Shown in pieces: positions 43,422 to 52,349 of a stretch of DNA of 64,000 nucleotides. The stretch covers positions 323,755-387,754 of the forward strand of contig LBMP01000004.1 of NCBI GenBank assembly GCA_001184205.1. Reading direction: 5' to 3'. The notes under the pieces are model-generated. The model was given only the letters and a program-made list of their open reading frames with translations. It ran no database searches and had not been told where the DNA came from. The DNA is from Desulfocarbo indianensis. Lineage in GTDB: Bacteria; Desulfobacterota; Desulfarculia; Desulfarculales; Desulfarculaceae. A program made the position numbers and the translations under genes. The number at the start of each line of letters is the position of its first letter. Position 1 is the stretch's first letter.

Positions 43422-44978
43422 ATGAACCGCGATAAATGGCGGCCGATATCGGCCATGGCCCTGCTGGGGGCCCTCCTGGCCCTGGCTTTTCCGCCCTATG
43501 GCCTGTGGCCCTTGGCCCTGGCGGGCTACGCGCCCCTTTTGTGGCAGTGCCGGCGGAGCGCCCCGCGCCGGGCCGCCTTTTTGGGCTTTATCTTCGCCAT
43601 CGGCTTCGGCGTGGCCGAGATGTATTGGCTCCTGGTGGTGCTCATCGAATACGGCCAGGTGGCCTGGCCTTTAGCCATCCTGGCCCTGCTGCTCCTCACC
43701 GCTATCCTGGCCCTGTACGTGGCCCTGTTCGCGGCCCTTACCTCGGCGCTCACGCGGGCCGGGCTTAGCCTGCTGCTGGCCGCGCCAATGGTGTGGACCG
43801 GGGTGGAATGGCTGCGGGCGGTGGCCCTCACCGGCTTCCCCTGGCTGCCCCTGGGCAACGCCCTGGCCGCCGAGCTGCCCTTGTTGCAGAGCGCCGAGAT
43901 TTGGGGCGTGCACGGGCTCTCGTTCCTGGTGATGCTCGTAAACGCGCTCCTTACCCGCGCGGCCCTGGGCTTGGGGGCGGAGCGCCGCCTGGGCGGCCGG
44001 GAATGGGCGGCCCTGGGCGCGGCGGCGGTCATCCTGGCCGGAGGCTGGCTGTGGGGCAACGCGCGGCTCAACCAGGTGCGCGGGGAAATGGCTGAAGCCC
44101 CCACGCTCATGACCACGGTGGTGCAGGCCAACGTTCCCCTTATCCAGCTCTGGCAGCGCCAGCTCCGCGAGGCCAATCTGCAAAAGCACATCGACTTCAC
44201 CCGCCGCGCCGCCGCCCAGATCAATAAGCGGCCCTGGCTGGTGGTGTGGTCGGAATCCTCCGCGCCGTTCTACCTGATGCAGGAGGCGCGGGAGAGCATG
44301 ATGGTGCTGCGGGCGGCCAAGGAACTGGACGCCTACATCCTCACCGGCACCCTGGGCGCGCGCCTCAAGGACGGGCGCTATCATCCCACCAACCGCTCCT
44401 GGCTGGTGGGGCCCCAGGGCGAGGCCATCGGCTGGTACGACAAGGTGCATCTGGTGCCTTTCGGCGAGTACGTGCCCTTGGAGGACCTTTTCTTTTTCGT
44501 GCGGGCGGTGGCGGTCACCGGCGATAACTTCATCCCCGGCCAAAAGGGCGACACCCTGGGCATGGCCGGCCTCAAGCTGGGGCCCCTGATCTGCTATGAA
44601 TCCATTTTTCCGGAGCTGGCCCGGGCCCAGACCCTGCAAGGCGCGCGGCTCCTGGTGAACCAGACCAATGATTCCTGGTACGGCCGCACCGGGGCCAGCG
44701 CCCAGCACATGAGCCATCTGGCCCTGCGCAGCGTGGAAAACCGCCGCGCCTGCGCCCGCTCGGCCAATACCGGCATCAGCGGCTTCGTGCTGCCCGACGG
44801 CTCCATGGCCGACCAACTGGGCCTGATGAGCGACGGCCTGGCCAGCCGCGAGCTGCCCCTCATGACGGGGCTCACTTTTTATACCCGCCACGGCGAGGCG
44901 CTGGGGCCGCTGTGCCTGATCCTGGCGCTTTTGGGCGGTGGGGCGGCCTGGCTGCGCAACCGGCGCCAACGCGGCTAA
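43422..44978 (+). CDS. lnt: apolipoprotein N-acyltransferase
   Basis: This encodes about 518 aa. An N-terminal set of six to seven membrane segments (LLGALLALAFPPYGLWPLAL) leads to a periplasmic nitrilase-like domain. The catalytic residues are visible as WSESSAPFYL (Glu), VPFGEYVPLEDLF (with the Lys before it in YDKVHLVPF) and GPLICYESIFPEL (Cys). It adds the third acyl chain to lipoproteins. An in-frame TTG at 43410 is less likely than ATG 43422. Confidence 0.94.
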   Translation: MNRDKWRPISAMALLGALLALAFPPYGLWPLALAGYAPLLWQCRRSAPRRAAFLGFIFAIGFGVAEMYWLLVVLIEYGQVAWPLAILALLLLTAILALYVALFAALTSALTRAGLSLLLAAPMVWTGVEWLRAVALTGFPWLPLGNALAAELPLLQSAEIWGVHGLSFLVMLVNALLTRAALGLGAERRLGGREWAALGAAAVILAGGWLWGNARLNQVRGEMAEAPTLMTTVVQANVPLIQLWQRQLREANLQKHIDFTRRAAAQINKRPWLVVWSESSAPFYLMQEARESMMVLRAAKELDAYILTGTLGARLKDGRYHPTNRSWLVGPQGEAIGWYDKVHLVPFGEYVPLEDLFFFVRAVAVTGDNFIPGQKGDTLGMAGLKLGPLICYESIFPELARAQTLQGARLLVNQTNDSWYGRTGASAQHMSHLALRSVENRRACARSANTGISGFVLPDGSMADQLGLMSDGLASRELPLMTGLTFYTRHGEALGPLCLILALLGGGAAWLRNRRQRG

Positions 44979-45093
44979 GGCTCTGCGTAGCCGGGAAATT
45001 TGCGCCGGGGCGTGATATATTTGGGACGGAGCCGGCCGGCTACGCGCCGCTCCCGGCCATGCCAAGTTTCCGGTTCAAGGAGGTCCTGAAGCG

Positions 45094-46228
45094 ATGTTCG
45101 AGGAGATCAAGGATACCCTATATGATCTGCGTCAACGCCTTGACCTGATCGGGGAGCATCTTTGACCCGGAGGGCAAGCGCCGGCGTCTGGCCGAGCTGG
45201 ACAAGCTAATGGCCAAGCCCGGCTTTTGGGACGAGCCCGATTCCGCCAAGGCGGTGAGCAAGGAGCGCACCGAGCTGGAGCAATCCCTCGCCGGCCATGA
45301 ACAAATGCAGAGCAAGCTGGAAGACGCCGAGGTGCTCCTGGAGCTGGCCTTGGAGGAGGACGACCGCGCCACCGCCAAGGAGGTGCAGCACTCCCTGGCC
45401 GCCCTGGAGGACGGCGTGGCCCAGTTGGAGACCGCCCGGCTCCTGGGCGGGCCCGACGACGGCCGCGGCGCCATCCTGGCCATAAACGCCGGGGCCGGCG
45501 GCACCGACGCCCAGGACTGGGCCGAGATGCTCTTGCGGCTCTATATCCGTTTCGCCGAGCGGCGCGGCTTCGAGGTGCGCCAGCTTGACTTGCAAGAGGG
45601 CGACGAGGCGGGCATCAAGAGCGCCACCCTGGAGATCAACGGCTTCCAGGCCTACGGGCTCTTGAAGGGCGAGAGCGGCATCCACCGTCTGGTGCGCATC
45701 AGCCCCTTTGACGCCAGCCACCGCCGCCACACCGCCTTTGCCTCGGTCTATGTCTCGCCCCAGGTGGACGAGGACATCGAGATAGAGGTAAACGACGCCG
45801 ATCTGCGCATCGACGTGTTCCGGGCCTCCGGCGCGGGCGGCCAGCACGTTAACAAGACCTCCAGCGCGGTGCGCATGACCCACATCCCCACCGGCGTGGT
45901 GGTCTCCTGCCAAAACGAGAAAAGCCAGCACCGCAACAAGGAGATAGCCCTCAAGGTCTTGAAGGCCCGGCTCTACGAGATGGAGCTGGCCAAGCGCGAG
46001 GAGGAAAAGCAGAAGGTGCACGACTCCCACCAGGAGATAGCCTGGGGCAGCCAGATCAGGTCCTACGTGCTGGCGCCCTACCGCCTGGTAAAAGACCACC
46101 GCACCGGGGTGGAGATGGGCAACGTGGACGCGGTGCTGGACGGCGACCTGGAGAGCTTCGTGCAAGGCTACCTGGTCTGGCGCGCCGGCATCCGCGACGC
46201 CAGGGAGCAAGCGGGTAAGGGGGAGTAG
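45094..46228 (+). CDS. prfB: peptide chain release factor 2, with programmed +1 frameshift
   Basis: The first 23 codons (MFEEIKDTLYDLRQRLDLIG...) end at a CTT-TGA-C site (CTT 45160-45162, TGA 45163-45165). The rest continues in the +1 frame from GAC 45164 (DPEGKRRRLAELDKLMAKP). GGGGAG at 45151-45156 gives the internal Shine-Dalgarno-like element. The body has the RF2 tripeptide SPF (ISPFDASHRRHT) and the GGQ motif (GAGGQHVNKT). The product is about 377 aa. The frameshift is the known autoregulation of RF2. Confidence 0.96.
45151..45166 (+). promoter_or_regulatory. RF2 programmed frameshift site
   Basis: GGGGAG-CAT-CTT-TGA-C: an SD-like element three bases before the slippery CTT, then an in-frame TGA read by RF2 itself, followed by C. 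It matches the bacterial prfB consensus. Confidence 0.95.
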
Positions 46229-46287
46229 GGGGGCGGCGAACCGCTTTTCGACGCGTTACGCTGCTTTTCAACATGGGGGGATTTCAC

Positions 46288-46374
46288 ATGAAAATTCGTG
46301 TTCCGTTTGTCGCGCTGATTGCCCTCGCATGGCTGGCTTGTTCATGCGGGGAAGATCGTGTTAATAATTGCTAG
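46288..46374 (+). CDS. putative small lipoprotein, 28 aa
   Basis: An ATG at 46288 behind GGGGGG opens a 28-codon frame, MKIRVPFVALIALAWLACSC, then GEDRVNNC. The lipobox-like LAC-S after a hydrophobic stretch fits an entericidin-like peptide. It could also be the 5' fragment of a longer lost lipoprotein gene. It lies in the gap between prfB and the low-GC HNH gene. Confidence 0.35.
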   Translation: MKIRVPFVALIALAWLACSCGEDRVNNC

Positions 46375-46454
46375 TCCGGCAGCATTTCCCGGCTCACGAT
46401 AATCAGTAGATTCGCGGCGTATATGCCAGAGATGGTTTGGTAGGTCAAAGAATT

Positions 46455-47360
46455 ATGGCAGAAATAGATCGCAATAAAATATCTGACGCGACGGCGGTGG
46501 TGGAAAGGCTGTTAAAAAGCGATACTGAAAAACAAATAGCCTTGTCGTTCTTGGTTGAAGCCATCATTATGGCAAGTAAAATAAATAATGACAATTGGAA
46601 TGTAAGTTTACACTTAAACGGCAGAGAGATACGGTTTAATGTGGGCCAGGTATACTGTATTTATATCTATGAAGACAGTATAATGGTTTTGGCCCTTCGT
46701 GACTATTTATCTGATAATCTTGATAAAAGTTTAAATATAATTTTTCGTGGTTATAAAAATGGGAAAATAGTTGAATCGAAAAAATTATCAGAAGTACCTC
46801 AATGCTTAACAAAAGTTCCTGGTTCCGTTGCCTGTATCATCCCCCATGACAACCTGGGAAAAGCATTGAATATTCTTAGAAAGCCTAACAGGAAGTTTCT
46901 AGAATATGCAATTGCCAACACAAAGATTTTACCACATATTAAAAAAGCGCATTCGCCTGGTTTTATAAAATATCTTAATAAGAATGGGTTATCTAATATC
47001 AAGCAGCCTGGGTATTATTTTAATTATGAAAGCGAAGAAGATAATGAAATTGAATCAGTCCGAGGTCTGACAATGCAGGAGTTGGAAAGAAAAGCTAAGC
47101 AAGCCGAGCCATCGCCTAAGCCAAAAGCCCATACTACCTTGACGTATCCAAGGAATCTTTACCTCTCGCAATTTGTTAAAAAGCAAGCCAACGGCATATG
47201 CCACGATTGTAAGAAGCCGGCCCCTTTTGAAAGTAAAAATACAGGCGAGCCATTTTTGGAAACACACCATGTGGTTCCCTTGGCAGAAGGCGGTATGGAT
47301 GTCATAGAAAACGTCATTGCTTTGTGCCCCAACTGCCACAGAAAAAGACATCACGGGTAA
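46455..47360 (+). CDS. HNH endonuclease domain protein, low GC
   Basis: This encodes about 301 aa. The C-terminal ~60 residues are an HNH nuclease: CHDCKKPAPF, then ETHHVVPLAEGGMDVIENVI and CPNCHRKRHH, with both zinc Cys pairs and the catalytic His. The N-terminal ~230 residues are unfamiliar and may be a recognition domain. The gene is far poorer in GC than its neighbours and uses AT-ending codons, a sign of recent transfer. It could be a McrA-like restriction enzyme or part of a defence cassette. TTG 46437 is an alternative start. Confidence 0.8.
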   Translation: MAEIDRNKISDATAVVERLLKSDTEKQIALSFLVEAIIMASKINNDNWNVSLHLNGREIRFNVGQVYCIYIYEDSIMVLALRDYLSDNLDKSLNIIFRGYKNGKIVESKKLSEVPQCLTKVPGSVACIIPHDNLGKALNILRKPNRKFLEYAIANTKILPHIKKAHSPGFIKYLNKNGLSNIKQPGYYFNYESEEDNEIESVRGLTMQELERKAKQAEPSPKPKAHTTLTYPRNLYLSQFVKKQANGICHDCKKPAPFESKNTGEPFLETHHVVPLAEGGMDVIENVIALCPNCHRKRHHG

Positions 47361-47492
47361 ATCCAAATAAAAATATACGGCTAACCAATTTTCTTCGCCC
47401 TGGCCCTGCGGCGCAGGTTCAAGCGCTGATGTGGTATAACTAGGCATCCGTTAATCTCTCCCGCGGCAAATGTGTCGCCACCTCAGTAGCCC

Positions 47493-48221
47493 ATGAGCAA
47501 CGATCCCCGGCAGTATTCCCTGACGCATGATAATCAGGAGATCAGCTTTTCGCTGGTCCGCAGCAAGCGCAAAAGCGTGGGCATCGTGGTGTCGCCGGAC
47601 CGCTCGGTCCAGGTGCGCGCGCCGTTGCGCGCCTCCAAAGCCAGCATATTGGAAATAGTGCACGACAAAGCCGATTGGATAGCGCGGAAATTGGCCGAGA
47701 CGGAGCAGTTGCAGCCTCTGCCCACGCCGCGCAACTTTGCCAGCGGCGAGCCCGTGCTTTATTTGGGCAGGCAATACCGGCTCATGGTTTTGGCCGGCCA
47801 GGGCCGGCCCGCCGATCTATTGGGCGATTATCTTTGGGTCTGGGCTTCCCCAGAGGACGACGCCGGGCAGATAAGGCGGTCCGTGGAGGCATGGTATCGC
47901 AAGCGGGCCCGTGAAACCCTGGGCCGGTATGTGGATAAGTGCCTCGGTGTGGCCGCGCCCCACGGCGTGCCCCAGCCGAGGCACACGACCATAAGGGACA
48001 TGAAAACCCGTTGGGGCACTTGCAGCCCCCAGGGGCGGGTGACCCTCAACGCCAGGCTGGTTCAGGTCCCGGTCTTTTGCCTTGAATACGTGGTCATGCA
48101 TGAGCTGTGTCATCTCAAGTACCATGACCACGGCAAGTCGTTTTATGCGTTGCTGACCCGCTGCCAGCCAGATTGGCGCGGGCGCAAAGAGGCCCTGGAC
48201 CGCTTCTGCCTGGTGGAGTGA
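47493..48221 (+). CDS. YgjP-like (DUF45) zinc metallopeptidase
   Basis: This encodes 242 aa. The zinc motif HELCH lies in YVVMHELCHLKYHDHGKSFY, with the downstream His in the same block. Before it is the family pattern IRDMKTRWGTCSPQGRVTLN. These M48-related proteins are often encoded near restriction or nuclease genes, and here an HNH gene precedes it. GC content is like the native chromosome. Confidence 0.88.
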   Translation: MSNDPRQYSLTHDNQEISFSLVRSKRKSVGIVVSPDRSVQVRAPLRASKASILEIVHDKADWIARKLAETEQLQPLPTPRNFASGEPVLYLGRQYRLMVLAGQGRPADLLGDYLWVWASPEDDAGQIRRSVEAWYRKRARETLGRYVDKCLGVAAPHGVPQPRHTTIRDMKTRWGTCSPQGRVTLNARLVQVPVFCLEYVVMHELCHLKYHDHGKSFYALLTRCQPDWRGRKEALDRFCLVE

Positions 48222-48323
48222 GGGAAGCCTCCACTTAGTTTGCCTTCCTGGCCTTGGCGCTGTTTGGATAATTAAAAAAATCGCCAGAAACCAGGAAAGA
48301 ATAAAACAACATTGAAGGGAAAA

Positions 48324-48812
48324 CTATTCTGGTTCGGCAGGGAGTATTCTTGATAACTCTTCGGAAATATCTATGCCATATGCTGTACAAAGCCGCGCCA
48401 ATTGAATACCAATGGCGGCTCGTAATTCTCCCAAGGCCATTGTTAAGTTAATCTCACGCATGTAATCATAAGTACGTCCGGGCCTCGCCCCGCTTTCGTC
48501 CATGTACTTGCGGCACGCCGCGCGCATAGCTTGTAGCGGGCCGACCATATTAGAATTTTCAGGAGCAGACTGTAAAGTATTTGTTAGCTCCTTTCTGATT
48601 TCCAAAATAGATTCCGTCACCCAAGGAAAATGTTCGCAATAATCCGGATAGTAAAGCGCGCGCCTATCTTCCAGGAAAATTATCAAACTACGGACCAATT
48701 CCCTCTCGTCTTCAGGTGGGTCCCAACTAATACCGAAAAAAGGCGTGGAAATTCCAGTGATCCTACGTGCGATGCTCAAGAAAGATATTTTTCCCTTTCC
48801 TGGCTTTTTCAT
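48324..48812 (-). CDS. conserved hypothetical protein (possibly DUF6650)
   Basis: This encodes about 162 aa. It begins MKKPGKGKISFLSIARRITG and continues ISTPFFGISWDPPEDE, then RRALYYPDYCEHFPWVTESI. This resembles a family of small proteins with an ITG(I/F)S-P-FFG-SW-PP motif, which I believe is DUF6650; the name is from memory. No enzymatic motif is visible. ATG 48812 has AGGAG five bases upstream. GC is lower than average, so it may be part of the accessory mosaic. Confidence 0.6.
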   Translation of the reverse strand: MKKPGKGKISFLSIARRITGISTPFFGISWDPPEDERELVRSLIIFLEDRRALYYPDYCEHFPWVTESILEIRKELTNTLQSAPENSNMVGPLQAMRAACRKYMDESGARPGRTYDYMREINLTMALGELRAAIGIQLARLCTAYGIDISEELSRILPAEPE

Positions 48813-49006
48813 TGCCACTCCTACTGATGACCAATAATACCAGCGTTATTTGGGAATAGGGTAAAAATGCTGGCACTTTGGTACTCGACATGGTAACCCA
48901 CAACGCCAAGGCTAGGCCAAAACGCCTCCCGCGGCCAAAGGCGGGCGGACGCCGCCCTGGCCGCCGGGGGGTAACGGTGCTGAATTATAAGGATGGGGCC
49001 CGAGTC

Positions 49007-49333
49007 TCAGAAGCGGGACTGCGGCCAGGGGTCGTCTTCCGGCTCCCAAGGATATTGGTCGCCCTTCTCGCGGTTGTGCTTCCAATTCAGAGGCTGCAAG
49101 TTGGCCAGGTCGTCGGTGCCGCCCTGGGACACGGGCTTGATGTGGTCCACTTCCCAGCCGTACTCGGATTCGATGTTGCCGTAGTCTTCGAATTGCATCA
49201 TGCCGGCGCGAAAGTCGTAGCGCCACAAATCCGGATGCATCATCTCCACCATTTCGCTTTTGCGCCACACGGCTTTGATGGTCTTTTCGTCAAAGGGTTG
49301 GCCGTTCACGTCGGTGTTCCACTGCCTGCTCAC
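49007..49333 (-). CDS. small HNH endonuclease-like protein
   Basis: This encodes 108 aa. The HNH core reads WEVDHIKPVSQGGTDDLANL, then QPLNWKHNREKGD, with the D-H, N and H positions in place but no Cys pairs. GTG 49333 has GGAGG eight bases upstream. It is short, and may be a toxin-like or housekeeping nuclease; no partner is seen. Confidence 0.75.
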   Translation of the reverse strand: MSRQWNTDVNGQPFDEKTIKAVWRKSEMVEMMHPDLWRYDFRAGMMQFEDYGNIESEYGWEVDHIKPVSQGGTDDLANLQPLNWKHNREKGDQYPWEPEDDPWPQSRF

Positions 49334-49734
49334 GTGCGAGCCTCCAGGTTAGCCGGATGGTGATTAATGGTTGCCCTGACCAGCCGCCGCCCCCGCCCGA
49401 TTTCGCCGTTGCCTACGCCTCCGGGGGCCGGCCGCGCTGATATCGTTAAGCCCCGCGAAGGCGCGCTTCAATCCCGCTCAGGGCCTTTGGCCGGCTTGAA
49501 AGGAGAGCAAAACGGCTGGTCCTTGATTCCGATAATTTTAATACCTTTTAGCTTGGTAGGTCAAGGCGGGGCCGCGCGGCGGGCCGCATAATATCCACTA
49601 ATGGCGCGGCTTTGGCTTGACACCCCCTTTACAAGGTGCTAAGCAAATAGCGGTCAGCGCAGAATTGATTGGAGGGGTAGGCCCCGCCAGGGGTTGCCGC
49701 TCCGATTTTATTGTAATTGCAAGGAGTTGTTCAC
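49334..49734. other. intergenic region before the HdrD-like gene
   Basis: No gene is supported in this ~400-bp stretch. A promoter candidate lies at 49617-49645. Confidence 0.5.
49617..49645 (+). promoter_or_regulatory. possible promoter of the HdrD-like gene
   Basis: TTGACA (49617-49622) is followed after 17 bp by TAAGCA (49640-49645). The -35 is consensus and the -10 is poor. Confidence 0.4.
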
Positions 49735-50880
49735 ATGTCCCTCATGCCGTTTCTAGAGGTTTCCCAAGCCATCGCCCTGATGGGGGGCGACTCGCTCTAC
49801 CAGTGCATGCAATGCGGCCTTTGCTCTGGCCTGTGCCCCTGGCCGGACGTGGAAAGCCCCTTCCGGACCCGCAAGCTCATGCGCATGGCTCAGATGGGCC
49901 TGGAGGGCTTCGAGTCCGACGAAATTCTCTACGCTTGCACCACCTGTAAGCTCTGCGTGGTCAACTGTCCCCGCCAGGTGAAGATAGTCGACGTGGTCAG
50001 GGCCATGCGCGCCATGATAGCGGAATCCGGCGCCACGCCGCCTTCCCTGCGCCCCATCATGGGTTCCATCCACTCCCAGGGCAACCCCTGGTCCGAGCCC
50101 GCTGACAAGCGCGAGGCCTGGACCGAGGGCCAGGACGTGCCCCGCTTCGACGGCAGCCAGGAATACCTGCTGTTCGTCTGCTGTACCAGCGCCTATGAAA
50201 AGCGTTCCCAGAACATCGCCAAGGCCATGGTGAAAATCTTGAAGGCCGCCGGCGTTAGCTTCGGCATCATCGGCAACGAGGAACGCTGCTGCGGCGAGGC
50301 CCTGCGCAAGATGGGCGACGAGGAGCAGTTCGGCAACCTGGCGGAAAAGAACATCAAGCTGTGGGCCGACAAGGGCGTGAAGAAGATCGTCACCACCAGC
50401 CCCCATTCCTACGTGACCTTCTCCCAGGAATACCCGGAGTTCGGTTCCGAGGTGGAGGTGCTGCACTACACCCAGCTGGTCAAGCAGCTCCTGGACGAGG
50501 GCAAGCTGAAGCCCGCCAACCAGTTCGCCAAAAAGGTGATCTATCACGATCCCTGCTACCTGGGCCGCCACAGCGAGGTGTACGAGGAGCCCCGCGAAAT
50601 CCTCAAGGCGGTGCCCGGCGTGGAGCTTTTGGAATACGACCGCAACCGCAAGAAGGCCCTGTGCTGCGGCGGCGGCGGCGGACGCCTGTGGATGGAGACC
50701 GAGCCCGAGCAGCGCTTCTCCACCCACAAGATGCGCCAGGCCGATGAAAAGGGCGCCGAGGTGGTGGCCACCTGCTGTCCCTACTGCATCAGCATGCTTA
50801 CCGACAGCGCCAAGGGCGAAAACCTGGACGAGAAGATCCAGGTGCTGGACGTGGCCGAGATTCTGGCCGACAGCCTGTAA
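49735..50880 (+). CDS. HdrD-like (Fe-S)-binding oxidoreductase subunit with CCG domains
   Basis: This encodes about 381 aa. The N-terminal part carries two [4Fe-4S] motifs, CMQCGLCSGLCP and CTTCKLCVVNCP. The rest has two CCG-type cysteine blocks (FVCCTSAYEKRS ... EERCCGEAL, and HDPCYLGRH ... CCGGGGGRLW with TCCPYC), which in HdrB/HdrD bind noncubane clusters. No membrane span is present, so it is soluble. It probably passes electrons between a ferredoxin- or ETF-type donor and a thiol/disulfide or quinone-linked partner. It is monocistronic between a promoter candidate and a strong terminator. ATG 49735 has AAGGAG upstream. Confidence 0.9.
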   Translation: MSLMPFLEVSQAIALMGGDSLYQCMQCGLCSGLCPWPDVESPFRTRKLMRMAQMGLEGFESDEILYACTTCKLCVVNCPRQVKIVDVVRAMRAMIAESGATPPSLRPIMGSIHSQGNPWSEPADKREAWTEGQDVPRFDGSQEYLLFVCCTSAYEKRSQNIAKAMVKILKAAGVSFGIIGNEERCCGEALRKMGDEEQFGNLAEKNIKLWADKGVKKIVTTSPHSYVTFSQEYPEFGSEVEVLHYTQLVKQLLDEGKLKPANQFAKKVIYHDPCYLGRHSEVYEEPREILKAVPGVELLEYDRNRKKALCCGGGGGRLWMETEPEQRFSTHKMRQADEKGAEVVATCCPYCISMLTDSAKGENLDEKIQVLDVAEILADSL

Positions 50881-50900
50881 GAGTCAGTTAACCAAATGAT

Positions 50901-50935
50901 AGTCCTGGTCCTATGCTTGGACCAGGACTTTTTTT
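50901..50935 (+). terminator. intrinsic terminator of the HdrD-like gene
   Basis: AGTCCTGGTCC (50901-50911) pairs perfectly with GGACCAGGACT (50919-50929), followed by a run of seven Ts. Confidence 0.93.
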
Positions 50936-50955
50936 GTGAATGATAGGGGGCAACA

Positions 50956-51636
50956 ATGAATGAAAAAGTTACCAAATGGCCAGAAATGCCATGGGATGAA
51001 GTTGTTGACCGTGTAGCTCCAGCAGTTTGCCGCATCGTAGTAGGCGAGTCACAAGGAACTTGTTTTTTTATTTCATTAGCAAAAGATAACTATCAATTTA
51101 TAACAGGCTTTGTCACCGCGTGGCATGTACTTCAAGAAATAAAAATAGGTAGCAAAGAAGATATCTATATTGTGTCGGAAGATAAGAAGGTAATTGCTGA
51201 TAGCAAGAAAGACAGAATAGGATTCTACCGTCTAGAAACTTTTGATAGCGCGATAATAGTTGTTGGAAGCGATCGCGAATTGTATAGTAAAAAAGATTTG
51301 CTTCCGATATTCCCAATTGATTATGTGTTAGCGCGAGGGGCTGATATTGGCTGGTTAGGCTATCCTGGTTTGGCTGACCCTGACTTATGCTTCTTTAAAG
51401 GAGCAGTTTCTGGATTCAGAGGAAGTCCACCAGCATATTATGTAGATGGCGTAGCAATCAATGGCGTAAGTGGTGGGCCAGTATTTGATAATAGGGCTCA
51501 CATAATTGGCTTAGTCTCTTCATATATTCCCAATAGATTATCTGAGCATACTACCCTACCAGGACTGCTCTGTGTAGTTCCCATAAACGCTGTGAGATAC
51601 TTTTTTGAGCATAATCTTAGATGTAAAGTTTTGTAA
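50956..51636 (+). CDS. trypsin-like serine protease domain protein, low GC
   Basis: This encodes 226 aa. The S1-type triad is visible: His in GFVTAWHVL, Asp in ETFDSAIIVV and Ser in NGVSGGPVFDN. No signal peptide or PDZ domain is seen, so it is probably cytoplasmic. Such short trypsin-like proteins occur in defence and island settings. The gene is markedly AT-rich, unlike the HdrD-like gene 75 bp upstream, which suggests transfer. No partner gene is adjacent on the same strand. Confidence 0.75.
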   Translation: MNEKVTKWPEMPWDEVVDRVAPAVCRIVVGESQGTCFFISLAKDNYQFITGFVTAWHVLQEIKIGSKEDIYIVSEDKKVIADSKKDRIGFYRLETFDSAIIVVGSDRELYSKKDLLPIFPIDYVLARGADIGWLGYPGLADPDLCFFKGAVSGFRGSPPAYYVDGVAINGVSGGPVFDNRAHIIGLVSSYIPNRLSEHTTLPGLLCVVPINAVRYFFEHNLRCKVL

Positions 51637-51715
51637 TTAAACGACTATTATTTGTTAAAAACGCCTTTTATATAAACGCCAAATAACCAAACCAGGCGGC
51701 TCTTTTTGAAGATCA

Positions 51716-51746
51716 GGGAGCGCCTCCAAGGGGGCGCTCCCTTTTT
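51716..51746. terminator. intrinsic terminator between the protease gene and the MarR gene
   Basis: GGGAGCGCC (51716-51724) pairs with GGCGCTCCC (51733-51741), followed by five Ts on the plus strand. Confidence 0.85.
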
Positions 51747-51765
51747 CGTGGGGGCGGGCGCTTGT

Positions 51766-52191
51766 CTAGCCGGGCGCGAGCAGGCGCTTGATGCGTTGCA
51801 TGGCCGCCAGGAGATCGTCCCGCTCCCCAGCCGAAAGCGGCTCCAAGAGGCTCCCCACCTGCGATTCCGCGCGCCGCTCCAGCTCGGCCACCAGCGCGGC
51901 GCCGGCCTCGGTGAGCCGCAGGGAGCGCGCCCGCTTGTCCTGGGGCGTGGTCTCTTTAACGACCCAGCCGCGCTTCTCCAGCTTGGCCAGCAAACGGCTG
52001 AGATAGCCCCGGTCAATGCGCAAAAGCGCGATGAGGTCCTTGGCCATGCAAAAGGGGCGCTCCTTGATCTCGAACAGCACCCGCGCCTCGGTCAGGGATA
52101 CCGGGCTATCCAAAATGCGGTCGGTCAACAGGCCCAGGATATTGGTGTAGAACCTGTTAAATTCCCTTATTTGCCTGATAACGTTATCCAT
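51766..52191 (-). CDS. MarR family transcriptional regulator
   Basis: This encodes about 141 aa. It has the MarR winged helix: LTEARVLFEIKE, then AKDLIALLRIDRGYLSRLLA and the wing TPQDKRARSLRLTEAG. ATG 52191 starts MDNVIRQIREFNRFYTNILG; the frame open to 52260 would run into the operator palindrome. It is divergent from the GNAT gene with a palindrome between them, so it probably represses itself and the acetyltransferase. Confidence 0.9.
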   Translation of the reverse strand: MDNVIRQIREFNRFYTNILGLLTDRILDSPVSLTEARVLFEIKERPFCMAKDLIALLRIDRGYLSRLLAKLEKRGWVVKETTPQDKRARSLRLTEAGAALVAELERRAESQVGSLLEPLSAGERDDLLAAMQRIKRLLAPG

Positions 52192-52265
52192 TCGCGGTTT
52201 CTTCCCCCCGGGCGGCCATTTGGTTTCGGCTATGCTGCCACGGGCGGGCGGGCGTGTCAAATAAA

Positions 52266-52284
52266 TAGTTGACTAGGTCAACTA
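52266..52284. promoter_or_regulatory. 19-bp perfect palindrome, probable MarR operator
   Basis: TAGTTGAC (52266-52273) and GTCAACTA (52277-52284) are perfect inverted arms around TAG. The sequence is typical of MarR-family operators and sits between the divergent MarR and GNAT genes. Confidence 0.75.
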
Positions 52285-52349
52285 AAAGGGGGATATTAAT
52301 CCCGCCAGCACCGTGTCATCACAACCGGTTAGCTGCGGGAGGCGGGATC

